A DNA stretch of 64,000 nucleotides, taken from an uncultured Eubacteriales bacterium. GTDB taxonomy: Bacteria > Bacillota > Clostridia > Oscillospirales > Acutalibacteraceae. The stretch lies in assembly GCA_900315285.1 (NCBI GenBank), contig OMYO01000003.1, positions 29,211 through 93,210 of the forward strand. Direction: 5' to 3'. A model generated the notes under the pieces. The model made no database searches. It worked only from the letters and a program-made list of their open reading frames with translations, and was not told the origin of the DNA. Position numbers and translations under genes: made by a program. Numbering within the stretch: position 1 is the first letter of the stretch; the number at the start of each line of letters is the position of its first letter. Positions 26,622 through 36,142 of the stretch are shown one piece after another.

Positions 26622-27318
26622 AATCAGTTCTGCCCGGGCAGAGCAGCTCCACGAGTTTGAAAAGAAGATCCACTATGAGTTTCAGGACTTAAGTCTACTC
26701 GATATTGCTCTGACCCACTCCTCCTATGCCAATGAGCAGGGTCCGGGCCACAAGTATAACGAGCGCTTGGAATTTTTGGGCGATTCGGTCCTCGGCTTCA
26801 TAACCGCAGATGCCTTTTTTAACAACTTCCACGACATGCCCGAGGGCAAGCTCACCAAGCTCCGGGCAGCCACGGTCTGCGAGAAGTCCTGCTATGAGTT
26901 TGCACTGGAGATCGACGAGGGCGACTATATCCTTCTCGGCCACGGCGAGGAGAAAAATGGCGGCCGCACCCGGGTGTCCATTCTTGCGGATGCCTTTGAG
27001 GCTGTCATTGCGGCTATCTATCTGGACGGCGGCATTGAGCCGGCGCGGGAGTTTGTGCTGCACTTTGTCATGACCGCTGTGGAGAAACACACGGTCTCGT
27101 TTAAGGACTATAAGACCACGCTGCAGGAGGTCATCCAGGAGAACCCGGAAGAGGAGCTCACCTATGTTCTGGTTGGCGAATCCGGTCCGGACCACGACAA
27201 GCGTTTTGAGGTGGAGGTCCACCTGAACTCCAATGTCATTGGATCTGGCATTGGCCGCACGAAGAAGCATGCGGAGCAGGAGGCAGCCAAAAAGGCCCTT
27301 GAGCTCATGGGGTTATGA
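26611..27318 (+). CDS. rnc: Ribonuclease III
   Basis: A 235-residue double-strand RNase. The signature NERLEFLGDSVLGFI (~51-65) has the catalytic acidic residues, and the double-stranded RNA-binding domain is at ~165-235 (with KTTLQEVIQ and GIGRTKKHAEQEAAKKAL). It processes rRNA and regulatory RNAs. The start at 26611 has GGAGGCG 10 bases before it; a longer frame begins far inside plsX. It overlaps plsX by 11 bases and the radical SAM gene by 4. Confidence 0.96.
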   Translation: MSHKISSARAEQLHEFEKKIHYEFQDLSLLDIALTHSSYANEQGPGHKYNERLEFLGDSVLGFITADAFFNNFHDMPEGKLTKLRAATVCEKSCYEFALEIDEGDYILLGHGEEKNGGRTRVSILADAFEAVIAAIYLDGGIEPAREFVLHFVMTAVEKHTVSFKDYKTTLQEVIQENPEEELTYVLVGESGPDHDKRFEVEVHLNSNVIGSGIGRTKKHAEQEAAKKALELMGL

Positions 27319-28304
27319 AACACAGCAATATAGCATTGTTTGTGGCGGGCGTAGGGTGCCCGCACCGGTGCACGTTCTGCGACCAGAGGACCATTACCGG
27401 CGAGCCGGAGACGGCGAGCCCCGAGGATGTGGCCCCCGCTGTCCGGACCGCGCTCGAGAGCGGCACCCGCGGCGCGCAGCTCGCGTTCTTCGGAGGCAGC
27501 TTCACCGCGGTGCCGCGCCCCTACATGATCTCACTGCTGGAGGCGGCACGGCCATTTGTGGAGGACGGATCCGTCAGCGGCATCCGAATTTCCACGCGGC
27601 CCGACAGCGTGGGCGACGAAGTTCTGGACATCTTAGAGGACTACGGCGTGGAGGCCGTGGAACTGGGCGCGCAGAGCATGCGGGACCGGGTACTGAAACT
27701 GAATCGCCGCGGACATACGGCGGACGATGTGGTAGAAGCCGCAGAGCGGGTCAGGAGGCACGGGTTTGAGCTGGGTCTCCAGATGATGACCGGCCTGCCC
27801 GGAAGTGCCCCGGAGGACGACCTCTATACTGGGAGAATGCTTGCCGAATTACAGCCCGCCACCATGCGGATTTACCCGACCATTGTATTGGAGGGAACAG
27901 AGCTCGCTGAGCTCTGGCGGACAGGCGCCTATGTTCCTCCCACCCTCGACGAGTCGGTTCAGGTCTGCGGAGAACTCCTCCGGATTTTTGAAGACCGGGG
28001 AATCCCGGTTATCCGGATGGGACTCCACTCAGGCGGAGAGGTCGAAGAGGGGTATCTCGCTGGGCCGTATCATCCGGCGTTCCGGGAGCTCTGTGAGGGA
28101 CACATTTATCTGGAGCGGGCAAAGGATGCCTTGAAGGGCGCAGAACCTGGGAAATACCGTCTGTCTGTGGCCCCCTCGGAAATTTCCAAAATGGCGGGAC
28201 AGAACCGGCGAAATATTATAGAATTAGAAAAAAATGGATATGTGTGCAGAATCCGTCCCGAGGACGGGCTGGCGCATTTTGAAGTAAGAGCCGAACAGAT
28301 TTGA
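27315..28304 (+). CDS. Radical SAM protein, Elp3-like, without acetyltransferase domain
   Basis: A 329-residue radical SAM enzyme. The cluster motif is CPHRCTFC (Cys15, Cys19, Cys22), followed by FFGGSFTAVP and then GAQSMRDRVLKLNRRGHTAD and QMMTGLPGS. This is the catalytic core found in Elp3 but lacks a GNAT domain. In Clostridia such a gene commonly lies between rnc and smc. The substrate is unknown; tRNA modification is possible. The start overlaps rnc (ATGA). Confidence 0.88.
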   Translation: MKHSNIALFVAGVGCPHRCTFCDQRTITGEPETASPEDVAPAVRTALESGTRGAQLAFFGGSFTAVPRPYMISLLEAARPFVEDGSVSGIRISTRPDSVGDEVLDILEDYGVEAVELGAQSMRDRVLKLNRRGHTADDVVEAAERVRRHGFELGLQMMTGLPGSAPEDDLYTGRMLAELQPATMRIYPTIVLEGTELAELWRTGAYVPPTLDESVQVCGELLRIFEDRGIPVIRMGLHSGGEVEEGYLAGPYHPAFRELCEGHIYLERAKDALKGAEPGKYRLSVAPSEISKMAGQNRRNIIELEKNGYVCRIRPEDGLAHFEVRAEQI

Positions 28305-28325
28305 CGGCAGAAGGCGGAGAAGCGA

Positions 28326-31300
28326 ATGGTACTGAAATCACTGGAAATGCACGGGTTTAAGTCATTCCCGGACAAGACAGTGCTGAAATTCGACCGGGGC
28401 ATGACCGCCATTGTCGGTCCGAACGGCTCCGGAAAGAGCAATATCTCCGATGCGGTCCGCTGGGTCCTGGGGGAACAGTCCACCCGGAACCTGCGGGGTG
28501 CGAAAATGGAGGATGTCATCTTCGGCGGAACAAAAAAACGGCGCGCCCTGGGCTACGCCGAGGTCACGCTCCGCCTGGACAACACCGACCGCTCCCTCCC
28601 CATGGACAGCGACGAGGTGGCAGTGACACGCCGCTACTATCGCTCCGGCGAGGGAGAGTACAAACTGAACGGAAAGACAGTCCGTCTCAGAGATATCAAT
28701 GAGCTGTTCATGGACACCGGTCTCGGACGGGACGGGTACTCCATGGTCAGCCAGGGAAAGATCGCCGACATGGTCTCCAACAAGTCCTCCCAGCGCAGGG
28801 AGATGTTGGAGGAGGCCGCCGGCATTTCTCATTTTCGGTACCGGAGAGCTGACGCCATGCGCCGGCTGGACCAGGCCGAGGACAACCTGGTCCGTCTGCG
28901 GGACATCCTCGCAGAGCTGGAGAGCCGGGTAGGCCCCCTGAAAGTCCAGAGCGAAAAAGCCCAGAAGTTCCTGGTACTGGCCGGCGAGAAAAAGGAACTG
29001 GAGATCGGTCTCTGGCTCCGCCGCCTGGACGACCTGAAGGAGAAACTCAAGGAGCAGGAGCATAAAATTGATCTGGCCACCGCCCAGTACAGCGAGGCGG
29101 AGGCAAACCTCGAGACCATGGAGGATGCCATTGAGAAGGCCATGGCCCGCTCCCGTGACATCACCATTCAAATTGATGAGGTGCGTCGCTCCGTATCCGG
29201 TCTGGAGGAACAGTCCGGAACGCTCCGGTCGCGTATTGCGGTGGACGAAAACTCCATCGCCCTCAAACAGGAGAACATCCGCCAGGTCCAGGAGGACATG
29301 CGGAATGCCTCCCTCGAACGCAGTGCCCTCAAGGAAAAAATGGAGAGCACCGAGGAGCTTCTCCAGAGTCTCCAAGGGAGCCGGAAGGAGAAGGAGGACG
29401 CCTTGAACGCCCTATCCGAGGAACTTGCCGGAAAGACCGGAGAGGGAAATGAACTGGAGAGCCGCCGCCAGGCGCTCGCTGAAGAGGTCCGCAAAAATAG
29501 TGAGGCCCTTTCCCTCGCCCGAATCCGCCGCTCTGCCGCCCAGTCCTCCCTGGACGAGATCCGCAGCCGAGGCGAACAGACTGCCGCCTCTCTCACCGAG
29601 CGGAGCGAACTGCTGGAAAAACTGGAAAACGCCATGAAAGACGCGGAGAAGGCAGTGGCCGACGCGGAGGAAAATGTCGTCTCCATTGAGAATTCAATCC
29701 GCGGATATGAAATGCGCCTGCAGCAGCGGGAGCAGAAGCTCGCTGCCGCCCGGGACAAGCGGGAGGCCATCCGCCGGGAGGCGGAGCAGAAGGAGAGCCG
29801 CGCCCGCATGCTCGAGGATCTGGAAAAGAATATGGAGGGGTACGCCGGCAGTGTAAAAGCTGTTATTAAGGAGGCCCGGCGCGGCACGCTCCGGGGAATC
29901 CATGGACCCCTCTCCCAGCTTATCTCCGTACCGGAAAAATATTCCGCAGCCATTGAGACCGCCCTCGGTGCAGCAGTGCAGTTTATTGTTGTGGACACCG
30001 AGGAGGACGCCAAGCGCGGAATCGAATATCTGAAGAACAACCGCGGCGGCCGCGCCACGTTCCTTCCGATTTCTGCTATCCGCGGCAGGGATCTGCGGGA
30101 AAATGGTATCGAAAACCACGACGGCTATGTGGGCATTGCCAGCGACCTGGTCCATGCCGACAGAAAATATCAGGAGATCCTCCGGGCCCAGCTCGGCAGG
30201 ACCGTCGTCGTCGAGGATATGGACAGCGCCATTTCCCTGGGCCGCAAATATAAAAACCGGTTCAAGATCGTCACACTGGACGGTCAGACTATCAACGCCG
30301 GCGGTTCCATGACGGGCGGTTCCCGCACCCGGAATGCCGGTATCCTCTCCCGTGCAGGGGCCATTGAGGCTCTGAAGAAGGAGACCGCCGCTCTGAATGA
30401 ACGCCTTGAGAAGGCAGACAAGTACTTAGAAGAGTACGAGTCCGCCGCCGGCGCCGCCCGAGATGATTTCGAGGGCGCCCGCTCCGACCTGGCACGGGCC
30501 AAGGAGGAGAAAATCAAGGCGGAGGGTGAGAGCCGAGTCGTCAGCGGCCAGTATGAGACTGTGCAGCAGGCACTGCGGGCTCTGGAAGAGGAGCAGCGCA
30601 CTGCCGAGGACCGGATCGCCGCCCTGAAAGAAGAGGAGGCAGCCGCCGCATCGGAAGAAGAAACTGCTTCGAAAAAGGCCGGGGAACTCGAGAAGAGGCG
30701 AGCGGCCCTCGCCGAGGACATGGAAAAACTCCAGAGTGAGAGTGCCTCCATTGCAGAGCGAACCAGCCAGCTGAACCTGGATATCCTCGCTGCCGACAAA
30801 GACATTGAGAACGCTAAGGCCGGTCTGGAGCGACTCCAGGAGAGCAGCGCTCTGTCCGCGGACCACGACGAGAAGTGGCGTGCCGATATTGACCGCTATA
30901 ACGGAGAAATTGAAGAGGCTCAGGCCGACATCGTCTCCCTGAATGAACAGCTCGCTTCGCTGAAGACAGCTGGGGAGAACGCCAATGTGAAGATCGAAGA
31001 TCTCACAAAGGAGCGGGATGAGGCCGAGGCCCAGAGCAGCCGCCTCCGCGCTGCGGAGCGGGACAAGAGCAGTGAGCGGGAACGCATCAGCGGTGAACTC
31101 GCCCGACTCGAGGAGCGCAAGGCCGGAATGCGCCGGGACTACGACGCCACGGTCAATAAGCTCTATGATGAATATCAGCTGACACCCCGGGAGGCGGCCA
31201 ATGTGACCTCCCCGAGCGAAAATGCCCAGGAGAGCGAGAAGTCTCTCCGTGAAGTAAAGGCCGACATTAAGGCACTTGGCTCTGTCAACGTCGGAGCCAT

Positions 31301-31895
31301 TGAAGAGTATAAAGAGGTCTCCGCCCGCTATGAGTTTATGAAAGGGCAGATTGACGACGTAGAGACCTCCAAGCAGGAACTTCTCGGCCTCATCGGTGAG
31401 CTCACCGACAATATGGCCAAGCAGTTCCGGGAGCAGTTCGCAAAAATCAATGCGGCGTTCCGCAGCACATTTACCGACTTGTTCGGCGGCGGAACCGCAG
31501 AGCTCGCCCTCCAGGACGAGTCCGATCTTTTGGAGAGCCCCATCGACATCCGGGTACAGCCCCCGGGAAAAAATGTCCAGAATATCGATTTGCTCTCCGG
31601 CGGTGAGAAGGGCCTCTCTGCCATTGCCCTGCTCTTCGCCATCCTGAAGATTACCCCCGCCCCGTTCTGCGTCTTCGACGAGGTCGAAGCGGCACTCGAC
31701 GACGTCAATGTCGCCCGGTTTGCCCAGTATATGCGGAGCATGAGCAATAACATCCAGTTCATAACCATTACACACCGCCGTGGTACCATGGAAGAAGCCG
31801 ACATCATGTACGGCGTCACCATGGAGGAGGAGGGAGTCTCAAAGCTCCTGGAGCTCCAGACCGCGGAGATGGCCAAGGAACTGGGCATAGACTGA
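28326..31895 (+). CDS. smc: Chromosome condensation protein SMC
   Basis: A 1189-residue SMC. Walker A GPNGSGKSN is at 31-39, followed by a long coiled coil, a hinge (~505-665), the second coiled coil, ABC signature LSGGEKGLSAIALLFA (~1090) and Walker B FCVFDEVEAALDD (~1114). With ScpA/ScpB it compacts origins after ParB loading, which fits parABS in this window. Full length for the family. ftsY starts 16 bases later. Confidence 0.97.
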   Translation: MVLKSLEMHGFKSFPDKTVLKFDRGMTAIVGPNGSGKSNISDAVRWVLGEQSTRNLRGAKMEDVIFGGTKKRRALGYAEVTLRLDNTDRSLPMDSDEVAVTRRYYRSGEGEYKLNGKTVRLRDINELFMDTGLGRDGYSMVSQGKIADMVSNKSSQRREMLEEAAGISHFRYRRADAMRRLDQAEDNLVRLRDILAELESRVGPLKVQSEKAQKFLVLAGEKKELEIGLWLRRLDDLKEKLKEQEHKIDLATAQYSEAEANLETMEDAIEKAMARSRDITIQIDEVRRSVSGLEEQSGTLRSRIAVDENSIALKQENIRQVQEDMRNASLERSALKEKMESTEELLQSLQGSRKEKEDALNALSEELAGKTGEGNELESRRQALAEEVRKNSEALSLARIRRSAAQSSLDEIRSRGEQTAASLTERSELLEKLENAMKDAEKAVADAEENVVSIENSIRGYEMRLQQREQKLAAARDKREAIRREAEQKESRARMLEDLEKNMEGYAGSVKAVIKEARRGTLRGIHGPLSQLISVPEKYSAAIETALGAAVQFIVVDTEEDAKRGIEYLKNNRGGRATFLPISAIRGRDLRENGIENHDGYVGIASDLVHADRKYQEILRAQLGRTVVVEDMDSAISLGRKYKNRFKIVTLDGQTINAGGSMTGGSRTRNAGILSRAGAIEALKKETAALNERLEKADKYLEEYESAAGAARDDFEGARSDLARAKEEKIKAEGESRVVSGQYETVQQALRALEEEQRTAEDRIAALKEEEAAAASEEETASKKAGELEKRRAALAEDMEKLQSESASIAERTSQLNLDILAADKDIENAKAGLERLQESSALSADHDEKWRADIDRYNGEIEEAQADIVSLNEQLASLKTAGENANVKIEDLTKERDEAEAQSSRLRAAERDKSSERERISGELARLEERKAGMRRDYDATVNKLYDEYQLTPREAANVTSPSENAQESEKSLREVKADIKALGSVNVGAIEEYKEVSARYEFMKGQIDDVETSKQELLGLIGELTDNMAKQFREQFAKINAAFRSTFTDLFGGGTAELALQDESDLLESPIDIRVQPPGKNVQNIDLLSGGEKGLSAIALLFAILKITPAPFCVFDEVEAALDDVNVARFAQYMRSMSNNIQFITITHRRGTMEEADIMYGVTMEEEGVSKLLELQTAEMAKELGID

Positions 31896-31911
31896 GAAAG
31901 AGGAGAACGTA

Positions 31912-33618
31912 ATGGCAAAAGGAAAAGGATTTTTCAGCAAGCTGAATTTTGGTACCAAGAAGACACGCGACAATCTTACCGGAGCCATCGACGACGTCCT
32001 CGACGCCTTCGACAGCATTGGCGACGACCTCTATGACGAGCTCACCGAAGTCCTCGTCATGAGCGATGTCGGTGTTGTCACCTCGGAGGCCATCATCAGC
32101 GAGCTCAAGGACCGCGTCAAAAAAGAGAACGTCAAGGATCCGGCGGAAGTCCGCCGTCTTATTAAAGAAGTTGTGGCCGATATGCTCGGCGAGGACGAGA
32201 CCATCGACTTTGTGACGACCCCTGCCGTGGTCCTCGTCATCGGCGTAAACGGCGTCGGCAAGACCACCACCATCGGAAAGATGGCGGCCTACTTCAAATC
32301 CGAGGGCAAAAAGGTCATCCTCGGAGCCGCCGACACGTTCCGTGCCGCCGCCATCGACCAGCTGGAGATCTGGGCGGACCGCGCCGGTGTGGACATCGTC
32401 AAGCACGACGAGGGCTCTGATCCGGCCTCCGTGGTATTTGACACAATAAATAGAGGAATCAAAGATAACGCCGACGTCATCATCTGCGACACTGCCGGCC
32501 GAATCCACAATAAAAAGGGACTCATGGACGAGCTTGGCAAGATCTACCGGGTCATTGACCGGGAGCTCCCCTACTCCGACCGGGAAATCTTCCTGGTGTT
32601 GGATGCCACCACCGGACAGAATGCCATCAGCCAGGCCAAGGAATTCATGAAAGTGGCCGACGTCACAGGTATTGTCCTGACGAAACTGGATGGCACAGCC
32701 CGCGGCGGTGTTGTCCTCTCCATAAAGAATGAGCTGAAGCTTCCGGTAAAATTCATCGGTGTCGGCGAGGGTCTGGACGACCTGCAGCCCTTCAGTGCCA
32801 CCGCCTTTGCCGAGTCGCTGTTTGACCCCATCGACACGGATAGCCAGACCGAGATTGAGGAGAAGCTCGACGAGAATCTCCACATGGAGGGCGCAAAGGA
32901 TGTCGAGGTCGCCTCCCTTGTCCAGGATGAAAAGGACGGGGAAGACAAAGAGGCGGAAGTACAGCTCACCAAGAAAGAGCAGAAACAGGCCGCCAAGGCA
33001 GCGAAAGAGGCCACAAAGCGCGAGGCAGAGGAAAAGGAGCGCATAGAGGCCGAAAAGGCAAAGCGCAAGGAAGAGAAGAGACAGCGGGACGAGGAGCGCG
33101 AGAGAAAACGCGCCGAGAAAGAGGCCCGCGAGCGCGCAAGAGCGGAGGAGAAGGCAAAGGCCGAGGCGGAGAAAAAGAGAAAGGCCGAGGAGAAGGCCAG
33201 AAAAGACGCCGAGGACCGGGCCCGCAGAAAGGCAGAGGCCGAGAGAAAAGCCCGGGAAGAGGCCGAGAAAGAGCGCCTGAGAAAAGAGGCTGAGGCCGCA
33301 GAGCGGGAGAAGGCCCAGGCTCTCCAGGATGAGCTGGAGGCCGAGCGCAAGCGGGCAGAGGCGGAGCAGCAGGCCCGCCGGGAGGCCCGTGAGAAGGCGG
33401 CCGCCGAGGCAAGAGCCCGTTACGCAGAAGAGGAAAAGCGCCGCGAAGAGGAGAAAAAAGCAGAGGCCGCTGAGAAAGCAGCAGCTGCAGAGAATGCCTC
33501 GGACGCAGACTCCGACGATCCGGCTGAAATTGCCCGCCGGGAGCTCCTGAAAAAGCTGAATGCCACAAAGGCATCCATCCTGCAGCGGAGCCTAGACAGC
33601 GAGGAGAACAAAAAATAA
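31912..33618 (+). CDS. ftsY: Signal recognition particle receptor FtsY with a long charged C-terminal tail
   Basis: A 568-residue protein, unusually long. The NG domain is complete at ~1-306: P-loop GVNGVGKTT (~110-118), DTAGR (~192), TKLDG (~256) and GVGEGLDDLQPF. Residues ~307-568 are an additional tail, K/E/R/A-rich from ~350 to ~535 with AEEKAKAEAEKKRK-type repeats; a coiled-coil or single alpha-helix is likely. The N-terminal acidic A domain of proteobacterial FtsY is absent, so the charged part has the opposite position. It receives SRP-ribosome complexes at the membrane. It follows smc and precedes rdgB. Confidence 0.95.
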   Translation: MAKGKGFFSKLNFGTKKTRDNLTGAIDDVLDAFDSIGDDLYDELTEVLVMSDVGVVTSEAIISELKDRVKKENVKDPAEVRRLIKEVVADMLGEDETIDFVTTPAVVLVIGVNGVGKTTTIGKMAAYFKSEGKKVILGAADTFRAAAIDQLEIWADRAGVDIVKHDEGSDPASVVFDTINRGIKDNADVIICDTAGRIHNKKGLMDELGKIYRVIDRELPYSDREIFLVLDATTGQNAISQAKEFMKVADVTGIVLTKLDGTARGGVVLSIKNELKLPVKFIGVGEGLDDLQPFSATAFAESLFDPIDTDSQTEIEEKLDENLHMEGAKDVEVASLVQDEKDGEDKEAEVQLTKKEQKQAAKAAKEATKREAEEKERIEAEKAKRKEEKRQRDEERERKRAEKEARERARAEEKAKAEAEKKRKAEEKARKDAEDRARRKAEAERKAREEAEKERLRKEAEAAEREKAQALQDELEAERKRAEAEQQARREAREKAAAEARARYAEEEKRREEEKKAEAAEKAAAAENASDADSDDPAEIARRELLKKLNATKASILQRSLDSEENKK

Positions 33619-33621
33619 ATC

Positions 33622-34224
33622 ATGATTTTCCTGATTGCCACCACCAACAAGAACAAGAAAATAGAATTTTCCCGCATCCTCGGACCCTTGGGAATTGAAA
33701 TCCGCACGGCCGATGAGCTGGGCATTTCGCTCCCGGAGGTGGAGGAGACCGGCAGTACCTTTGAGGAGAATGCGCTGCTCAAGGCGCGCAGCGGCTGCCA
33801 GGTCAGCGGTTACCCCACCCTCTCGGACGACTCCGGTCTCTGTGTTGACGCCCTCGACGGCGCCCCGGGCATCTACTCGGCCCGCTTCAGCGGTGACGAC
33901 GGGGAAAACGGGGACGACGAGGCCAACAACCGTAAGCTCCTCCGGGAGTTGAAGGACGTGCCTATGCCGGAGCGGACTGCTCACTACGCCTGCAGCGTGG
34001 CGGCGGTCTTCCCGGACGGAAGGGAGTTCACATCCTACGGCGAGTGCCGTGGGTGGATCGGATTTTCCGAGCGGGGCAGCAACGGCTTCGGCTATGACCC
34101 GCTGTTCCTCATCGACGAGAATCACACATTTGCAGAGGTGTCCCCTGAGGTCAAGGACAGCCAGAGCCACAGAAGCCGCGCCCTGCAGGAGATGTGCCAT
34201 ATACTGGAAGGAGAACTCAGATGA
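33622..34224 (+). CDS. rdgB: Non-canonical purine NTP pyrophosphatase RdgB/HAM1
   Basis: A 200-residue enzyme that hydrolyses dITP and XTP to keep them out of DNA. It has ATTNKNKKIEFSRIL at the start, SDDSGLCVDALDGAPGIYSA (~70-89) and GFGYDPLF, all standard for Ham1. It lies 3 bases from the ftsY stop and overlaps yhbY by 4. Confidence 0.94.
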   Translation: MIFLIATTNKNKKIEFSRILGPLGIEIRTADELGISLPEVEETGSTFEENALLKARSGCQVSGYPTLSDDSGLCVDALDGAPGIYSARFSGDDGENGDDEANNRKLLRELKDVPMPERTAHYACSVAAVFPDGREFTSYGECRGWIGFSERGSNGFGYDPLFLIDENHTFAEVSPEVKDSQSHRSRALQEMCHILEGELR

Positions 34225-34613
34225 CCAGCAAAGAACGGGCGGAGTACCGCTCCAAAGCCAACACCCTCACCCCCTCCTGCCAGATCGGCAAGAACGGTCT
34301 CAGCGAGGGACTCTATAAACAGGTGGATCAGGAGCTCACCGCAAGAGAGCTCATCAAGCTGAAGGTCCTGCTGGAGAGCTGCCCGGTCACGCCGAAAGAG
34401 GCTGCCCGGGACATTGCGGAGCACACCGGCGCTGATGTCATCAGCGTCGTCGGGGGCGTCATCGTCCTCTACCGCTACAGCGAGGAGCTCCACAAGAAGC
34501 AGGCACAGAAGAAGGCCAATATCCGCCGGGCGGAGAAGATCCGCCGGAGCAATGAGCGGCAGAGAAGGGGCGCTAAGTTTGGCAAAGACCGGAATTTTCG
34601 GCGGGACGTTTAA
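34221..34613 (+). CDS. yhbY: CRM-domain RNA-binding protein YhbY
   Basis: A 130-residue protein with one CRM domain (~1-100), containing the loop QIGKNGLSEGLYKQVDQEL, typical of YhbY, which binds pre-50S subunits. The chosen ATG at 34221 overlaps the rdgB stop; the C terminus is Arg/Lys-rich. The next gene starts within it. Confidence 0.9.
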   Translation: MTSKERAEYRSKANTLTPSCQIGKNGLSEGLYKQVDQELTARELIKLKVLLESCPVTPKEAARDIAEHTGADVISVVGGVIVLYRYSEELHKKQAQKKANIRRAEKIRRSNERQRRGAKFGKDRNFRRDV

Positions 34614-35199
34614 TCCGCCCCATCTGGGCCACCGGAACATAGCGGAGGGGTTCGTTGCCCACTGCAGTCTGGACCGAATGCTCATCATTCCTGCGGCAAT
34701 TCCGCCCCATAAAGCGGCACCGGACCTGGCATCGGCAGAGGACCGTCTCCATATGTGCGAAAAGACCTTCGCGGATGGGCGATTCACCATTGACCCCATA
34801 GAACTGAATCGCCAGGGCAAAAGTTATACAGTCGACACACTGCGGCAGCTGAAACAGCGGTACGGCGAGAACGACGAATTCTATTTCCTGATGGGGGACG
34901 ATATGCTCCTCTATCTGGACAAGTGGTATGAACCGCGGGAGATCCTGCGGCTTGCCACCGTGGTCTCGGCGGTCCGGAGCAGCCGCGTCTCCCTTGAAGA
35001 TCTGTGCTCCTATGCGGAGCGGACATTTCCGGAGGAGTACCGGAACGGCCGGTTCCAGTTCTATGAGATCCCACCCGTGGACGTGAGCTCCACAGAAGTG
35101 AGGCGGAGGGTCCGGAGCGGGGAATCGCTCGAGGGGCTTGTGGCCCCGGAGGTTGCGCAGTATATTGCAGACAGGGGGCTTTATCATGGATCCACATGA
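34579..35199 (+). CDS. nadD: Nicotinate-nucleotide adenylyltransferase
   Basis: A 206-residue enzyme that makes nicotinic acid adenine dinucleotide for NAD. The nucleotide-binding TGIFGGTFNPPHLGH (~4-18) and the ISSTxxR-type motif VSSTEVRRRV are present. The start is taken as TTG at 34579, which has GAAGGGG 8 bases before it and lies inside the 3' end of yhbY. yqeK overlaps its end by 14 bases. Confidence 0.93.
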   Translation: MAKTGIFGGTFNPPHLGHRNIAEGFVAHCSLDRMLIIPAAIPPHKAAPDLASAEDRLHMCEKTFADGRFTIDPIELNRQGKSYTVDTLRQLKQRYGENDEFYFLMGDDMLLYLDKWYEPREILRLATVVSAVRSSRVSLEDLCSYAERTFPEEYRNGRFQFYEIPPVDVSSTEVRRRVRSGESLEGLVAPEVAQYIADRGLYHGST

Positions 35200-35776
35200 G
35201 GAATACATTGCAGTCATTCGGGAGCGCCTGGAACCGAAGCGGTATCAGCACTCGAGAAATGTGGCAAAGGCTGCCGTGAAGCTGGCAGAGCAGAACGGCG
35301 TTGACCCGGGGAAGGCCTATATCTGCGGCCTCCTGCACGATGTGGAAAAGAACGCTTCCCGGGAGGAGCAGAAGAAATATATGCTGCAGCTCGGGGAGCC
35401 GCTCCCCGACTATGTGCTCGAGAACCCCAAGCTCTGGCACGCCCCGGCGGGCGCCGCCTATGTGCGGGATGAACTCGGCATTGTTGACGCGGAAATGATC
35501 CGTGCTATAAAATATCACACAACAGGCCGTCCGAATATGTCGATGCTCGAAAAGGTCATCTACGTGGCGGACTTCATCTCCGACGAGCGGGACTACCCCG
35601 GCGTCGAGGATGTCCGGGAGACGGCTTACCGGAATATCGATGAGGCCATCCTCATTGGGACCCGGTTTACCCTGACCATGCTGCTGAAGCGGTATCATGT
35701 CATCAACTATGACACCATTGCCCTCTACAACGAGGTGGCCGCTGAGATCGGGGACAGAATGGAGGACAGTAAATGA
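35186..35776 (+). CDS. yqeK: HD-domain hydrolase YqeK (Ap4A hydrolase type)
   Basis: A 196-residue HD-family protein. The metal ligands H..HD..D appear in QHSRNVAKAAVKLA and CGLLHDVEKNA. YqeK enzymes hydrolyse diadenosine tetraphosphate to ADP. The nadD-yqeK-rsfS order is standard in Bacillota. The start at 35186 has GGGGG 7 bases before it; it overlaps nadD by 14 bases and rsfS by 4. Confidence 0.9.
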   Translation: MDPHEEYIAVIRERLEPKRYQHSRNVAKAAVKLAEQNGVDPGKAYICGLLHDVEKNASREEQKKYMLQLGEPLPDYVLENPKLWHAPAGAAYVRDELGIVDAEMIRAIKYHTTGRPNMSMLEKVIYVADFISDERDYPGVEDVRETAYRNIDEAILIGTRFTLTMLLKRYHVINYDTIALYNEVAAEIGDRMEDSK

Positions 35777-36111
35777 CAGCTGAGGAAAAAGTTGCAAAGA
35801 TCGCAGAGGTTCTGGAGAAGAGAAAGGCCGAGGATGTTCAGGTCCGCAAAGTCGGTGACCTGACGATCGTGGCCGACTACTTCGTCATTGCCACCGGTAC
35901 ATCCAGCACGCAGATCAAGTCGCTGGCTGACGAGGTGGACTATGAAATGGACAAGCTCGGGCAGCACGGCCGCATGGAGGGCAAGTCCAGCGACTGGATC
36001 CTCGTGGATTACGGCGACGTCATCTGTCACTTCTTCCTCCCTGAGGCAAGACAGCACTACAACCTCGAACGGCTCTGGGCCGACGCCGAGGAAGTCGACA
36101 TCAGCAAATAA
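35773..36111 (+). CDS. rsfS: Ribosome silencing factor RsfS
   Basis: A 112-residue protein that binds L14 and blocks subunit joining under starvation. Conserved DYFVIATGTSSTQIKSLAD and LVDYGDVICHFF are present, and length is normal. Its ATG overlaps the yqeK stop. Confidence 0.95.
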   Translation: MTAEEKVAKIAEVLEKRKAEDVQVRKVGDLTIVADYFVIATGTSSTQIKSLADEVDYEMDKLGQHGRMEGKSSDWILVDYGDVICHFFLPEARQHYNLERLWADAEEVDISK

Positions 36112-36142
36112 ACGAACTATTTTTCTAAAGGAATGTTGAAAG

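Noticed and set aside
30426..31775. A 449-codon frame opposite smc
   Set aside because: It mirrors the smc coding frame with no signature motif and no ribosome-binding site.
32960..33480. Tandem DNA repeats in ftsY as a repeat element
   Set aside because: The repeats are low-complexity codons for Lys/Glu/Arg/Ala without a fixed unit, in an open frame; no mobile element features.
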